DNA of 64,000 nucleotides, taken from the NCBI GenBank assembly GCA_030267565.1, contig BRXU01000087.1, positions 16,387 to 80,386 of the forward strand. The letters are read 5' to 3'. The stretch's first letter is position 1. Each line of letters starts with the position of its first letter. The position numbers and the translations under genes are program-made. Below the pieces are notes generated by a model that was given only the letters and a program-made list of their open reading frames with translations, was not told the DNA's origin and did not search any database. This document shows, in pieces, positions 50,325 to 63,300 of the stretch. This DNA is from Pleodorina starrii (taxonomy: Eukaryota; Chlorophyta; Chlorophyceae; Chlamydomonadales; Volvocaceae).

Positions 50325-53300
50325 CTCCCGGGCTCCCGGGCTCCCGGGCTCCCGGGCTCCCGGGCTCCCGGGCTCCCGGGCTCCCGGGCTCTCGGGCTCC
50401 CGGTCTCCCGGTCTCCCGGTCTCCCGGTCTCCCGGTCTCCCGGTCTCCCGGTCTCCCGGTCTCCCGGTCTCCCGGTCTCCCGGTCTCCCGGTCTCCCGGT
50501 CTCCCGGTCTCCCGGTCTCCCGGTCTCCCGGTCTCCCGGTCTCCCGGTCTCCCGGTCTCCCGGTCTCCCGGTCTCCCGGTCTCCCGGTCTCCCGGTCTCC
50601 CGGTCTCCCGGTCTCCCGGTCTCCCGGTCTCCCGGTCTCCCGGTCTCCCGGTCTCCCGGTCTCCCGGTCTCCCGGTCTCCCGGTCTCCCGGTCTCCCGGT
50701 CTCCCGGTCTCCCGGTCTCCCGGTCTCCCGGTCTCCCGGTCTCCCGGTCTCCCGGTCTCCCGGTCTCCCGGTCTCCCGGTCTCCCGGTCTCCCGGTCTCC
50801 CGGTCTCCCGGTCTCCCGGTCTCCCGGTCTCCCGGTCTCCCGGTCTCCCGGTCTCCCGGTCTCCCGGTCTCCCGGTCTCCCGGTCTCCCGGTCTCCCGGT
50901 CTCCCGGTCTCCCGGTCTCCCGGTCTCCCGGTCTCCCGGTCTCCCGGTCTCCCGGTCTCCCGGTCTCCCGGTCTCCCGGTCTCCCGGTCTCCCGGTCTCC
51001 CGGTCTCCCGGTCTCCCGGTCTCCCGGGCTCCCGGTCTCCCGGGCTCCCGGGCTCCCGGGCTCCCGGTCTCCCGGTCTCCCGGTCTCCCGGTCTCCCGGT
51101 CTCCCGGTCTCCCGGTCTCCCGGTCTCCCGGTCTCCCGGTCTCCCGGTCTCCCGGTCTCCCGGTCTCCCGGTCTCCCGGTCTCCCGGTCTCCCGGTCTCC
51201 CGGTCTCCCGGTCTCCCGGTCTCCCGGTCTCCCGGTCTCCCGGTCTCCCGGTCTCCCGGTCTCCCGGTCTCCCGGTCTCCCGGTCTCCCGGTCTCCCGGT
51301 CTCCCGGTCTCCCGGTCTCCCGGTCTCCCGGTCTCCCGGTCTCCCGGTCTCCCGGTCTCCCGGTCTCCCGGTCTCCCGGTCTCCCGGTCTCCCGGTCTCC
51401 CGGTCTCCCGGTCTCCCGGTCTCCCGGTCTCCCGGTCTCCCGGTCTCCCGGTCTCCCGGTCTCCCGGTCTCCCGGTCTCCCGGTCTCCCGGTCTCCCGGT
51501 CTCCCGGTCTCCCGGTCTCCCGGTCTCCCGGTCTCCCGGTCTCCCGGTCTCCCGGTCTCCCGGTCTCCCGGTCTCCCGGTCTCCCGGTCTCCCGGTCTCC
51601 CGGTCTCCCGGTCTCCCGGTCTCCCGGTCTCCCGGTCTCCCGGTCTCCCGGTCTCCCGGTCTCCCGGTCTCCCGGTCTCCCGGTCTCCCGGTCTCCCGGT
51701 CTCCCGGTCTCCCGGTCTCCCGGTCTCCCGGTCTCCCGGTCTCCCGGTCTCCCGGTCTCCCGGTCTCCCGGTCTCCCGGTCTCCCGGTCTCCCGGTCTCC
51801 CGGTCTCCCGGTCTCCCGGTCTCCCGGTCTCCCGGTCTCCCGGTCTCCCGGTCTCCCGGTCTCCCGGTCTCCCGGTCTCCCGGTCTCCCGGTCTCCCGGT
51901 CTCCCGGTCTCCCGGTCTCCCGGTCTCCCGGTCTCCCGGTCTCCCGGTCTCCCGGTCTCCCGGTCTCCCGGTCTCCCGGTCTCCCGGTCTCCCGGTCTCC
52001 CGGTCTCCCGGTCTCCCGGTCTCCCGGTCTCCCGGTCTCCCGGTCTCCCGGTCTCCCGGTCTCCCGGTCTCCCGGTCTCCCGGTCTCCCGGTCTCCCGGT
52101 CTCCCGGTCTCCCGGTCTCCCGGTCTCCCGGTCTCCCGGTCTCCCGGTCTCCCGGTCTCCCGGTCTCCCGGTCTCCCGGTCTCCCGGTCTCCCGGTCTCC
52201 CGGTCTCCCGGTCTCCCGGTCTCCCGGTCTCCCGGTCTCCCGGTCTCCCGGTCTCCCGGTCTCCCGGTCTCCCGGTCTCCCGGTCTCCCGGTCTCCCGGT
52301 CTCCCGGTCTCCCGGTCTCCCGGTCTCCCGGTCTCCCGGTCTCCCGGTCTCCCGGTCTCCCGGTCTCCCGGTCTCCCGGTCTCCCGGTCTCCCGGTCTCC
52401 CGGTCTCCCGGTCTCCCGGTCTCCCGGTCTCCCGGTCTCCCGGTCTCCCGGTCTCCCGGTCTCCCGGTCTCCCGGTCTCCCGGTCTCCCGGTCTCCCGGT
52501 CTCCCGGTCTCCCGGTCTCCCGGTCTCCCGGTCTCCCGGTCTCCCGGTCTCCCGGTCTCCCGGTCTCCCGGTCTCCCGGTCTCCCGGTCTCCCGGTCTCC
52601 CGGTCTCCCGGTCTCCCGGTCTCCCGGTCTCCCGGTCTCCCGGTCTCCCGGTCTCCCGGTCTCCCGGTCTCCCGGTCTCCCGGTCTCCCGGTCTCCCCGG
52701 TCTCCCGGTCTCCCGGTCTCCCGGTCTCCCGGTCTCCCGGTCTCCCGGTCTCCCGGTCTCCCGGTCTCCCGGTCTCCCGGTCTCCCGGTCTCCCGGTCTC
52801 CCGGTCTCCCGGTCTCCCGGTCTCCCGGTCTCCCGGTCTCCCGGTCTCCCGGTCTCCCGGTCTCCCGGTCTCCCGGTCTCCCGGTCTCCCGGTCTCCCGG
52901 TCTCCCGGTCTCCCGGTCTCCCGGTCTCCCGGTCTCCCGGTCTCCCGGTCTCCCGGTCTCCCGGTCTCCCGGTCTCCCGGTCTCCCGGTCTCCGGGTCTC
53001 CGGGTCTCCCGGTCTCCCGGTCTCCCGGTCTCCCGGTCTCCCGGTCTCCCGGTCTCCCGGTCTCCCGGTCTCCCGGTCTCCCGGTCTCCCGGTCTCCCGG
53101 TCTCCCGGTCTCCCGGTCTCCCGGTCTCCCGGTCTCCCGGTCTCCCGGTCTCCCGGTCTCCCGGTCTCCCGGTCTCCCGGTCTCCCGGTCTCCCGGTCTC
53201 CCGGTCTCCCGGTCTCCCGGTCTCCCGGTCTCCCGGTCTCCCGGTCTCCCGGTCTCCCGGTCTCCCGGTCTCCCGGTCTCCCGGTCTCCCGGTCTCCCGG

Positions 53301-54277
53301 TCTCCCGGTCTCCCGGTCTCCCGGTCTCCCGGTCTCCCGGTCTCCCGGTCTCCCGGTCTCCCGGTCTCCCGGTCTCCCGGTCTCCCGGTCTCCCGGTCTC
53401 CCGGTCTCCCGGTCTCCCGGTCTCCCGGTCTCCCGGTCTCCCGGTCTCCCGGTCTCCCGGTCTCCCGGTCTCCCGGTCTCCCGGTCTCCCGGTCTCCCGG
53501 TCTCCCGGTCTCCCGGTCTCCCGGTCTCCCGGTCTCCCGGTCTCCCGGTCTCCCGGTCTCCCGGTCTCCCGGTCTCCCGGTCTCCCGGTCTCCCGGTCTC
53601 CCGGTCTCCCGGTCTCCCGGTCTCCCGGTCTCCCGGTCTCCCGGTCTCCCGGTCTCCCGGTCTCCCGGTCTCCCGGTCTCCCGGTCTCCCGGTCTCCCGG
53701 TCTCCCGGTCTCCCGGTCTCCCGGTCTCCCGGTCTCCCGGTCTCCCGGTCTCCCGGTCTCCCGGTCTCCCGGTCTCCCGGTCTCCCGGTCTCCCGGTCTC
53801 CCGGTCTCCCGGTCTCCCGGTCTCCCGGTCTCCCGGTCTCCCGGTCTCCCGGTCTCCCGGTCTCCCGGTCTCCCGGTCTCCCGGTCTCCCGGTCTCCCGG
53901 TCTCCCGGTCTCCCGGTCTCCCGGTCTCCCGGTCTCCCGGTCTCCCGGTCTCCCGGGCTCCCGGGCTCCCGGTCTCCCGGTCTCCCGGTCTCCCGGTCTC
54001 CCGGTCTCCCGGTCTCCCGGTCTCCCGGTCTCCCGGTCTCCCGGTCTCCCGGTCTCCCGGTCTCCCGGTCTCCCGGTCTCCCGGTCTCCCGGTCTCCCGG
54101 TCTCCCGGTCTCCCGGTCTCCCGGTCTCCCGGTCTCCCGGTCTCCCGGTCTCCCGGTCTCCCGGGCTCCCGGTCTCCCGGTCTCCCGGGCTCCCGGTCTC
54201 CCGGTCTCCCGGGCTCCCGGGCTCCCGGTCTCCCGGTCTCCCGGTCTCCCGGTCTCCCGGTCTCCCGGGCTCCCGGG

Positions 54278-54301
54278 CTCCTGGACCATTGGACTCGCGG
54301 G
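54278..54301. repeat. Satellite island, copy 9 (last one)
   Basis: Same core; no further copy in the remaining 9.7 kb of the window. Confidence 0.95.
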
Positions 54302-57300
54302 CTCCCGGGCTCCCGGGCTCCCGGGCTCCCGGGCTCCCGGGCTCCCGGGCTCCCGGGCTCCCGGGCTCCCGGGCTCCCGGGCTCCCGGTCTCCCGGTCTC
54401 CCGGTCTCCCGGTCTCCCGGTCTCCCGGTCTCCCGGTCTCCCGGTCTCCCGGTCTCCCGGTCTCCCGGTCTCCCGGTCTCCCGGTCTCCCGGTCTCCCGG
54501 TCTCCCGGTCTCCCGGTCTCCCGGTCTCCCGGTCTCCCGGTCTCCCGGTCTCCCGGTCTCCCGGTCTCCCGGTCTCCCGGTCTCCCGGTCTCCCGGTCTC
54601 CCGGGCTCCCGGGCTCCCGGGCTCCCGGGCTCCCGGGCTCCCGGGCTCCCGGGCTCCCGGGCTCCCGGGCTCCCGGGCTCCCGGGCTCCCGGGCTCCCGG
54701 GCTCCCGGGCTCCCGGGCTCCCGGGCTCCCGGGCTCCCGGGCTCCCGGGCTCCCGGGCTCCCGGGCTCCCGGGCTCCCGGGCTCCCGGGCTCCCGGGCTC
54801 CCGGGCTCCCGGGCTCCCGGGCTCCCGGGCTCCCGGGCTCCCGGGCTCCCGGGCTCCCGGGCTCCCGGTCTCCCGGTCTCCCGGTCTCCCGGTCTCCCGG
54901 GCTCCCGGGCTCCCGGGCTCCCGGGCTCCCGGGCTCCCGGTCTCCCGGTCTCCCGGTCTCCCGGTCTCCCGGTCTCCCGGTCTCCCGGGCTCCCGGGCTC
55001 CCGGTCTCCCGGGCTCCCGGTCTCCCGGGCTCCCGGGCTCCCGGTCTCCCGGTCTCCCGGTCTCCCGGTCTCCCGGGCTCCCGGTCTCCCGGTCTCCCGG
55101 TCTCCCGGTCTCCCGGTCTCCCGGTCTCCCGGTCTCCCGGTCTCCCGGTCTCCCGGTCTCCCGGTCTCCCGGTCTCCCGGTCTCCCGGTCTCCCGGTCTC
55201 CCGGTCTCCCGGTCTCCCGGTCTCCCGGTCTCCCGGTCTCCCGGTCTCCCGGTCTCCCGGTCTCCCGGTCTCCCGGTCTCCCGGTCTCCCGGTCTCCCGG
55301 TCTCCCGGTCTCCCGGTCTCCCGGTCTCCCGGTCTCCCGGTCTCCCGGTCTCCCGGTCTCCCGGTCTCCCGGTCTCCCGGTCTCCCGGTCTCCCGGTCTC
55401 CCGGTCTCCCGGTCTCCCGGTCTCCCGGTCTCCCGGTCTCCCGGTCTCCCGGTCTCCCGGTCTCCCGGTCTCCCGGTCTCCCGGTCTCCCGGTCTCCCGG
55501 TCTCCCGGTCTCCCGGTCTCCCGGTCTCCCGGTCTCCCGGTCTCCCGGTCTCCCGGTCTCCCGGTCTCCCGGTCTCCCGGTCTCCCGGTCTCCCGGTCTC
55601 CCGGTCTCCCGGTCTCCCGGTCTCCCGGTCTCCCGGTCTCCCGGTCTCCCGGTCTCCCGGTCTCCCGGTCTCCCGGTCTCCCGGTCTCCCGGTCTCCCGG
55701 TCTCCCGGTCTCCCGGTCTCCCGGTCTCCCGGTCTCCCGGTCTCCCGGTCTCCCGGTCTCCCGGTCTCCCGGTCTCCCGGTCTCCCGGTCTCCCGGTCTC
55801 CCGGTCTCCCGGTCTCCCGGTCTCCCGGTCTCCCGGTCTCCCGGTCTCCCGGTCTCCCGGTCTCCCGGTCTCCCGGTCTCCCGGTCTCCCGGTCTCCCGG
55901 TCTCCCGGTCTCCCGGTCTCCCGGTCTCCCGGTCTCCCGGTCTCCCGGTCTCCCGGTCTCCCGGTCTCCCGGTCTCCCGGTCTCCCGGTCTCCCGGTCTC
56001 CCGGTCTCCCGGTCTCCCGGTCTCCCGGTCTCCCGGTCTCCCGGTCTCCCGGTCTCCCGGTCTCCCGGTCTCCCGGTCTCCCGGTCTCCCGGTCTCCCGG
56101 TCTCCCGGTCTCCCGGTCTCCCGGTCTCCCGGTCTCCCGGTCTCCCGGTCTCCCGGTCTCCCGGTCTCCCGGTCTCCCGGTCTCCCGGTCTCCCGGTCTC
56201 CCGGTCTCCCGGTCTCCCGGTCTCCCGGTCTCCCGGTCTCCCGGTCTCCCGGTCTCCCGGTCTCCCGGTCTCCCGGTCTCCCGGTCTCCCGGTCTCCCGG
56301 TCTCCCGGTCTCCCGGTCTCCCGGTCTCCCGGTCTCCCGGTCTCCCGGGCTCCCGGGCTCCCGGGCTCCCGGGCTCCCGGTCTCCCGGGCTCCCGGGCTC
56401 CCGGTCTCCCGGTCTCCCGGGCTCCCGGTCTCCCGGTCTCCCGGTCTCCCGGTCTCCCGGTCTCCCGGTCTCCCGGTCTCCCGGTCTCCCGGTCTCCCGG
56501 TCTCCCGGTCTCCCGGTCTCCCGGTCTCCCGGTCTCCCGGTCTCCCGGTCTCCCGGTCTCCCGGGCTCCCGGTCTCCCGGTCTCCCGGTCTCCCGGTCTC
56601 CCGGTCTCCCGGTCTCCCGGTCTCCCGGTCTCCCGGTCTCCCGGTCTCCCGGTCTCCCGGTCTCCCGGTCTCCCGGTCTCCCGGTCTCCCGGTCTCCCGG
56701 TCTCCCGGTCTCCCGGTCTCCCGGTCTCCCGGTCTCCCGGTCTCCCGGTCTCCCGGTCTCCCGGTCTCCCGGTCTCCCGGTCTCCCGGTCTCCCGGTCTC
56801 CCGGTCTCCCGGTCTCCCGGTCTCCCGGTCTCCCGGTCTCCCGGTCTCCCGGTCTCCCGGTCTCCCGGTCTCCCGGTCTCCCGGTCTCCCGGTCTCCCGG
56901 TCTCCCGGTCTCCCGGTCTCCCGGTCTCCCGGTCTCCCGGTCTCCCGGTCTCCCGGTCTCCCGGTCTCCCGGTCTCCCGGTCTCCGGTCTCCCGGTCTCC
57001 CGGTCTCCCGGTCTCCCGGTCTCCCGGTCTCCCGGTCTCCCGGTCTCCCGGTCTCCCGGTCTCCCGGTCTCCCGGTCTCCCGGTCTCCCGGTCTCCCGGT
57101 CTCCCGGTCTCCCGGTCTCCCGGTCTCCCGGTCTCCCGGTCTCCCGGTCTCCCGGTCTCCCGGTCTCCCGGTCTCCCGGTCTCCCGGTCTCCCGGTCTCC
57201 CGGTCTCCCGGTCTCCCGGTCTCCCGGTCTCCCGGTCTCCCGGTCTCCCGGTCTCCCGGTCTCCCGGTCTCCCGGTCTCCCGGTCTCCCGGTCTCCCGGT

Positions 57301-60300
57301 CTCCCGGTCTCCCGGTCTCCCGGTCTCCCGGTCTCCCGGTCTCCCGGTCTCCCGGTCTCCCGGTCTCCCGGTCTCCCGGTCTCCCGGTCTCCCGGTCTCC
57401 CGGTCTCCCGGTCTCCCGGTCTCCCGGTCTCCCGGTCTCCCGGTCTCCCGGTCTCCCGGTCTCCCGGTCTCCCGGTCTCCCGGTCTCCCGGTCTCCCGGT
57501 CTCCCGGTCTCCCGGTCTCCCGGTCTCCCGGTCTCCCGGTCTCCCGGTCTCCCGGTCTCCCGGTCTCCCGGTCTCCCGGTCTCCCGGTCTCCCGGTCTCC
57601 CGGTCTCCCGGTCTCCCGGTCTCCCGGTCTCCCGGTCTCCCGGTCTCCCGGTCTCCCGGTCTCCCGGTCTCCCGGTCTCCCGGTCTCCCGGTCTCCCGGT
57701 CTCCCGGTCTCCCGGTCTCCCGGTCTCCCGGTCTCCCGGTCTCCCGGTCTCCCGGTCTCCCGGTCTCCCGGTCTCCCGGTCTCCCGGTCTCCCGGTCTCC
57801 CGGTCTCCCGGTCTCCCGGTCTCCCGGTCTCCCGGTCTCCCGGTCTCCCGGTCTCCCGGTCTCCCGGTCTCCCGGTCTCCCGGTCTCCCGGTCATCCGGT
57901 CTCCCGGTCTCCCGGTCTCCCGGTCTCCCGGTCTCCCGGTCTCCCGGTCTCCCGGTCTCCCGGTCTCCCGGTCTCCCGGTCTCCCGGTCTCCCGGTCTCC
58001 CGGTCTCCCGGTCTCCCGGTCTCCCGGTCTCCCGGTCTCCCGGTCTCCCGGTCTCCCGGTCTCCCGGTCTCCCGGTCTCCCGGTCTCCCGGTCTCCCGGT
58101 CTCCCGGTCTCCCGGTCTCCCGGTCTCCCGGTCTCCCGGTCTCCCGGTCTCCCGGTCTCCCGGTCTCCCGGTCTCCCGGTCTCCCGGTCTCCCGGTCTCC
58201 CGGTCTCCCGGTCTCCCGGTCTCCCGGTCTCCCGGTCTCCCGGTCTCCCGGTCTCCCGGTCTCCCGGTCTCCCGGTCTCCCGGTCTCCCGGTCTCCCGGT
58301 CTCCCGGTCTCCCGGTCTCCCGGTCTCCCGGTCTCCCGGTCTCCCGGTCTCCCGGTCTCCCGGTCTCCCGGTCTCCCGGTCTCCCGGTCTCCCGGTCTCC
58401 CGGTCTCCCGGTCTCCCGGTCTCCCGGTCTCCCGGTCTCCCGGTCTCCCGGTCTCCCGGTCTCCCGGTCTCCCGGTCTCCCGGTCTCCCGGTCTCCGGTC
58501 TCCCGGTCTCCCGGTCTCCCGGTCTCCCGGTCTCCCGGTCTCCCGGTCTCCCGGTCTCCCGGTCTCCCGGTCTCCCGGTCTCCCGGTCTCCCGGTCTCCC
58601 GGTCTCCCGGTCTCCCGGTCTCCCGGTCTCCCGGTCTCCCGGTCTCCCGGTCTCCCGGTCTCCCGGTCTCCCGGTCTCCCGGTCTCCCGGTCTCCCGGTC
58701 TCCCGGTCTCCCGGTCTCCCGGTCTCCCGGTCTCCCGGTCTCCCGGTCTCCCGGTCTCCCGGTCTCCCGGTCTCCCGGTCTCCCGGTCTCCCGGTCTCCC
58801 GGTCTCCCGGTCTCCCGGTCTCCCGGTCTCCCGGTCTCCCGGTCTCCCGGTCTCCCGGTCTCCCGGTCTCCCGGTCTCCCGGTCTCCCGGTCTCCCGGTC
58901 TCCCGGTCTCCCGGTCTCCCGGTCTCCCGGTCTCCCGGTCTCCCGGTCTCCCGGTCTCCCGGTCTCCCGGTCTCCCGGTCTCCCGGTCTCCCGGTCTCCC
59001 GGTCTCCCGGTCTCCCGGTCTCCCGGTCTCCCGGTCTCCCGGTCTCCCGGTCTCCCGGTCTCCCGGTCTCCCGGTCTCCCGGTCTCCCGGTCTCCCGGTC
59101 TCCCGGTCTCCCGGTCTCCCGGTCTCCCGGTCTCCCGGTCTCCCGGTCTCCCGGTCTCCCGGTCTCCCGGTCTCCCGGTCTCCCGGTCTCCCGGTCTCCC
59201 GGTCTCCCGGTCTCCCGGTCTCCCGGTCTCCCGGTCTCCCGGTCTCCCGGTCTCCCGGTCTCCCGGTCTCCCGGTCTCCCGGTCTCCCGGTCTCCCGGTC
59301 TCCCGGTCTCCCGGTCTCCCGGTCTCCCGGTCTCCCGGTCTCCCGGTCTCCCGGTCTCCCGGTCTCCCGGTCTCCCGGTCTCCCGGTCTCCCGGTCTCCC
59401 GGTCTCCCGGTCTCCCGGTCTCCCGGTCTCCCGGTCTCCCGGTCTCCCGGTCTCCCGGTCTCCCGGTCTCCCGGTCTCCCGGTCTCCCGGTCTCCCGGTC
59501 TCCCGGTCTCCCGGTCTCCCGGTCTCCCGGTCTCCCGGTCTCCCGGTCTCCCGGTCTCCCGGTCTCCCGGTCTCCCGGTCTCCCGGTCTCCCGGTCTCCC
59601 GGTCTCCCGGTCTCCCGGTCTCCCGGTCTCCCGGTCTCCCGGTCTCCCGGTCTCCCGGTCTCCCGGTCTCCCGGTCTCCCGGTCTCCCGGTCTCCCGGTC
59701 TCCCGGTCTCCCGGTCTCCCGGTCTCCCGGTCTCCCGGTCTCCCGGTCTCCCGGTCTCCCGGTCTCCCGGTCTCCCGGTCTCCCGGTCTCCCGGTCTCCC
59801 GGTCTCCCGGTCTCCCGGTCTCCCGGTCTCCCGGTCTCCCGGTCTCCCGGTCTCCCGGTCTCCCGGTCTCCCGGTCTCCCGGTCTCCCGGTCTCCCGGTC
59901 TCCCGGTCTCCCGGTCTCCCGGTCTCCCGGTCTCCCGGTCTCCCGGTCTCCCGGTCTCCCGGTCTCCCGGTCTCCCGGTCTCCCGGTCTCCCGGTCTCCC
60001 GGTCTCCCGGTCTCCCGGTCTCCCGGTCTCCCGGTCTCCCGGTCTCCCGGTCTCCCGGTCTCCCGGTCTCCCGGTCTCCCGGTCTCCCGGTCTCCCGGTC
60101 TCCCGGTCTCCCGGTCTCCCGGTCTCCCGGTCTCCCGGTCTCCCGGGCTCCCGGGCTCCCGGGCTCCCGGGCTCCCGGGCTCCCGGGCTCCCGGGCTCCC
60201 GGGCTCCCGGGCTCCCGGGCTCCCGGGCTCCCGGGCTCCCGGGCTCCCGGGCTCCCGGGCTCCCGGGCTCCCGGGCTCCCGGGCTCCCGGGCTCCCGGGC

Positions 60301-63300
60301 TCCCGGGCTCCCGGGCTCCCGGGCTCCCGGGCTCCCGGGCTCCCGGGCTCCCGGGCTCCCGGGCTCCCGGGCTCCCGGGCTCCCGGGCTCCCGGGCTCCC
60401 GGTCTCCCGGTCTCCCGGTCTCCCGGGCTCCCGGTCTCCCGGTCTCCCGGTCTCCCGGTCTCCCGGTCTCCCGGTCTCCCGGTCTCCCGGTCTCCCGGTC
60501 TCCCGGTCTCCCGGTCTCCCGGTCTCCCGGTCTCCCGGTCTCCCGGTCTCCCGGTCTCCCGGGCTCCCGGGCTCCCGGGCTCCCGGGCTCCCGGTCTCCC
60601 GGGCTCCCGGTCTCCCGGGCTCCCGGTCTCCCGGTCTCCCGGTCTCCCGGTCTCCCGGTCTCCCGGTCTCCCGGTCTCCCGGTCTCCCGGTCTCCCGGTC
60701 TCCCGGTCTCCCGGTCTCCCGGTCTCCCGGTCTCCCGGTCTCCCGGTCTCCCGGTCTCCCGGTCTCCCGGTCTCCCGGTCTCCCGGTCTCCCGGTCTCCC
60801 GGTCTCCCGGTCTCCCGGTCTCCCGGTCTCCCGGTCTCCCGGTCTCCCGGTCTCCCGGTCTCCCGGTCTCCCGGTCTCCCGGTCTCCCGGTCTCCCGGTC
60901 TCCCGGTCTCCCGGTCTCCCGGTCTCCCGGTCTCCCGGTCTCCCGGTCTCCCGGTCTCCCGGTCTCCCGGTCTCCCGGTCTCCCGGTCTCCCGGTCTCCC
61001 GGTCTCCCGGTCTCCCGGTCTCCCGGTCTCCCGGTCTCCCGGTCTCCCGGTCTCCCGGTCTCCCGGTCTCCCGGTCTCCCGGTCTCCCGGTCTCCCGGTC
61101 TCCCGGTCTCCCGGTCTCCCGGTCTCCCGGTCTCCCGGTCTCCCGGTCTCCCGGTCTCCCGGTCTCCCGGTCTCCCGGTCTCCCGGTCTCCCGGTCTCCC
61201 GGTCTCCCGGTCTCCCGGTCTCCCGGTCTCCCGGTCTCCCGGTCTCCCGGTCTCCCGGTCTCCCGGTCTCCCGGTCTCCCGGTCTCCCGGTCTCCCGGTC
61301 TCCCGGTCTCCCGGTCTCCCGGTCTCCCGGTCTCCCGGTCTCCCGGTCTCCCGGTCTCCCGGTCTCCCGGTCTCCCGGTCTCCCGGTCTCCCGGTCTCCC
61401 GGTCTCCCGGTCTCCCGGTCTCCCGGTCTCCCGGTCTCCCGGTCTCCCGGTCTCCCGGTCTCCCGGTCTCCCGGTCTCCCGGTCTCCCGGTCTCCCGGTC
61501 TCCCGGTCTCCCGGTCTCCCGGTCTCCCGGTCTCCCGGTCTCCCGGTCTCCCGGTCTCCCGGTCTCCCGGTCTCCCGGTCTCCCGGTCTCCCGGTCTCCC
61601 GGTCTCCCGGTCTCCCGGTCTCCCGGTCTCCCGGTCTCCCGGTCTCCCGGTCTCCCGGTCTCCCGGTCTCCCGGTCTCCCGGTCTCCCGGTCTCCCGGTC
61701 TCCCGGTCTCCCGGTCTCCCGGTCTCCCGGTCTCCCGGTCTCCCGGTCTCCCGGTCTCCCGGTCTCCCGGTCTCCCGGTCTCCCGGTCTCCCGGTCTCCC
61801 GGTCTCCCGGTCTCCCGGTCTCCCGGTCTCCCGGTCTCCCGGTCTCCCGGTCTCCCGGTCTCCCGGTCTCCCGGTCTCCCGGTCTCCCGGTCTCCCGGTC
61901 TCCCGGTCTCCCGGTCTCCCGGTCTCCCGGTCTCCCGGTCTCCCGGTCTCCCGGTCTCCCGGTCTCCCGGTCTCCCGGTCTCCCGGTCTCCCGGTCTCCC
62001 GGTCTCCCGGTCTCCCGGTCTCCCGGTCTCCCGGTCTCCCGGTCTCCCGGTCTCCCGGTCTCCCGGTCTCCCGGTCTCCCGGTCTCCCGGTCTCCCGGTC
62101 TCCCGGTCTCCCGGTCTCCCGGTCTCCCGGTCTCCCGGTCTCCCGGTCTCCCGGTCTCCCGGTCTCCCGGTCTCCCGGTCTCCCGGTCTCCCGGTCTCCC
62201 GGTCTCCCGGTCTCCCGGTCTCCCGGTCTCCCGGTCTCCCGGTCTCCCGGTCTCCCGGTCTCCCGGTCTCCCGGTCTCCCGGTCTCCCGGTCTCCCGGTC
62301 TCCCGGTCTCCCGGTCTCCCGGTCTCCCGGTCTCCCGGTCTCCCGGTCTCCCGGTCTCCCGGTCTCCCGGTCTCCCGGTCTCCCGGTCTCCCGGTCTCCC
62401 GGTCTCCCGGTCTCCCGGTCTCCCGGTCTCCCGGTCTCCCGGTCTCCCGGTCTCCCGGTCTCCCGGTCTCCCGGTCTCCCGGTCTCCCGGTCTCCCGGTC
62501 TCCCGGTCTCCCGGTCTCCCGGTCTCCCGGTCTCCCGGTCTCCCGGTCTCCCGGTCTCCCGGTCTCCCGGTCTCCCGGTCTCCCGGTCTCCCGGTCTCCC
62601 GGTCTCCCGGTCTCCCGGTCTCCCGGTCTCCCGGTCTCCCGGTCTCCCGGTCTCCCGGTCTCCCGGTCTCCCGGTCTCCCGGTCTCCCGGTCTCCCGGTC
62701 TCCCGGTCTCCCGGTCTCCCGGTCTCCCGGTCTCCCGGTCTCCCGGTCTCCCGGTCTCCCGGTCTCCCGGTCTCCCGGTCTCCCGGTCTCCCGGTCTCCC
62801 GGTCTCCCGGTCTCCCGGTCTCCCGGTCTCCCGGTCTCCCGGTCTCCCGGTCTCCCGGTCTCCCGGTCTCCCGGTCTCCCGGTCTCCCGGTCTCCCGGTC
62901 TCCCGGTCTCCCGGTCTCCCGGTCTCCCGGTCTCCCGGTCTCCCGGTCTCCCGGTCTCCCGGTCTCCCGGTCTCCCGGTCTCCCGGTCTCCCGGTCTCCC
63001 GGTCTCCCGGTCTCCCGGTCTCCCGGTCTCCCGGTCTCCCGGTCTCCCGGTCTCCCGGTCTCCCGGTCTCCCGGTCTCCCGGTCTCCCGGTCTCCCGGTC
63101 TCCCGGTCTCCCGGTCTCCCGGTCTCCCGGTCTCCCGGTCTCCCGGTCTCCCGGTCTCCCGGTCTCCCGGTCTCCCGGTCTCCCGGTCTCCCGGTCTCCC
63201 GGTCTCCCGGTCTCCCGGTCTCCCGGTCTCCCGGTCTCCCGGTCTCCCGGTCTCCCGGTCTCCCGGTCTCCCGGTCTCCCGGTCTCCCGGTCTCCCGGTC

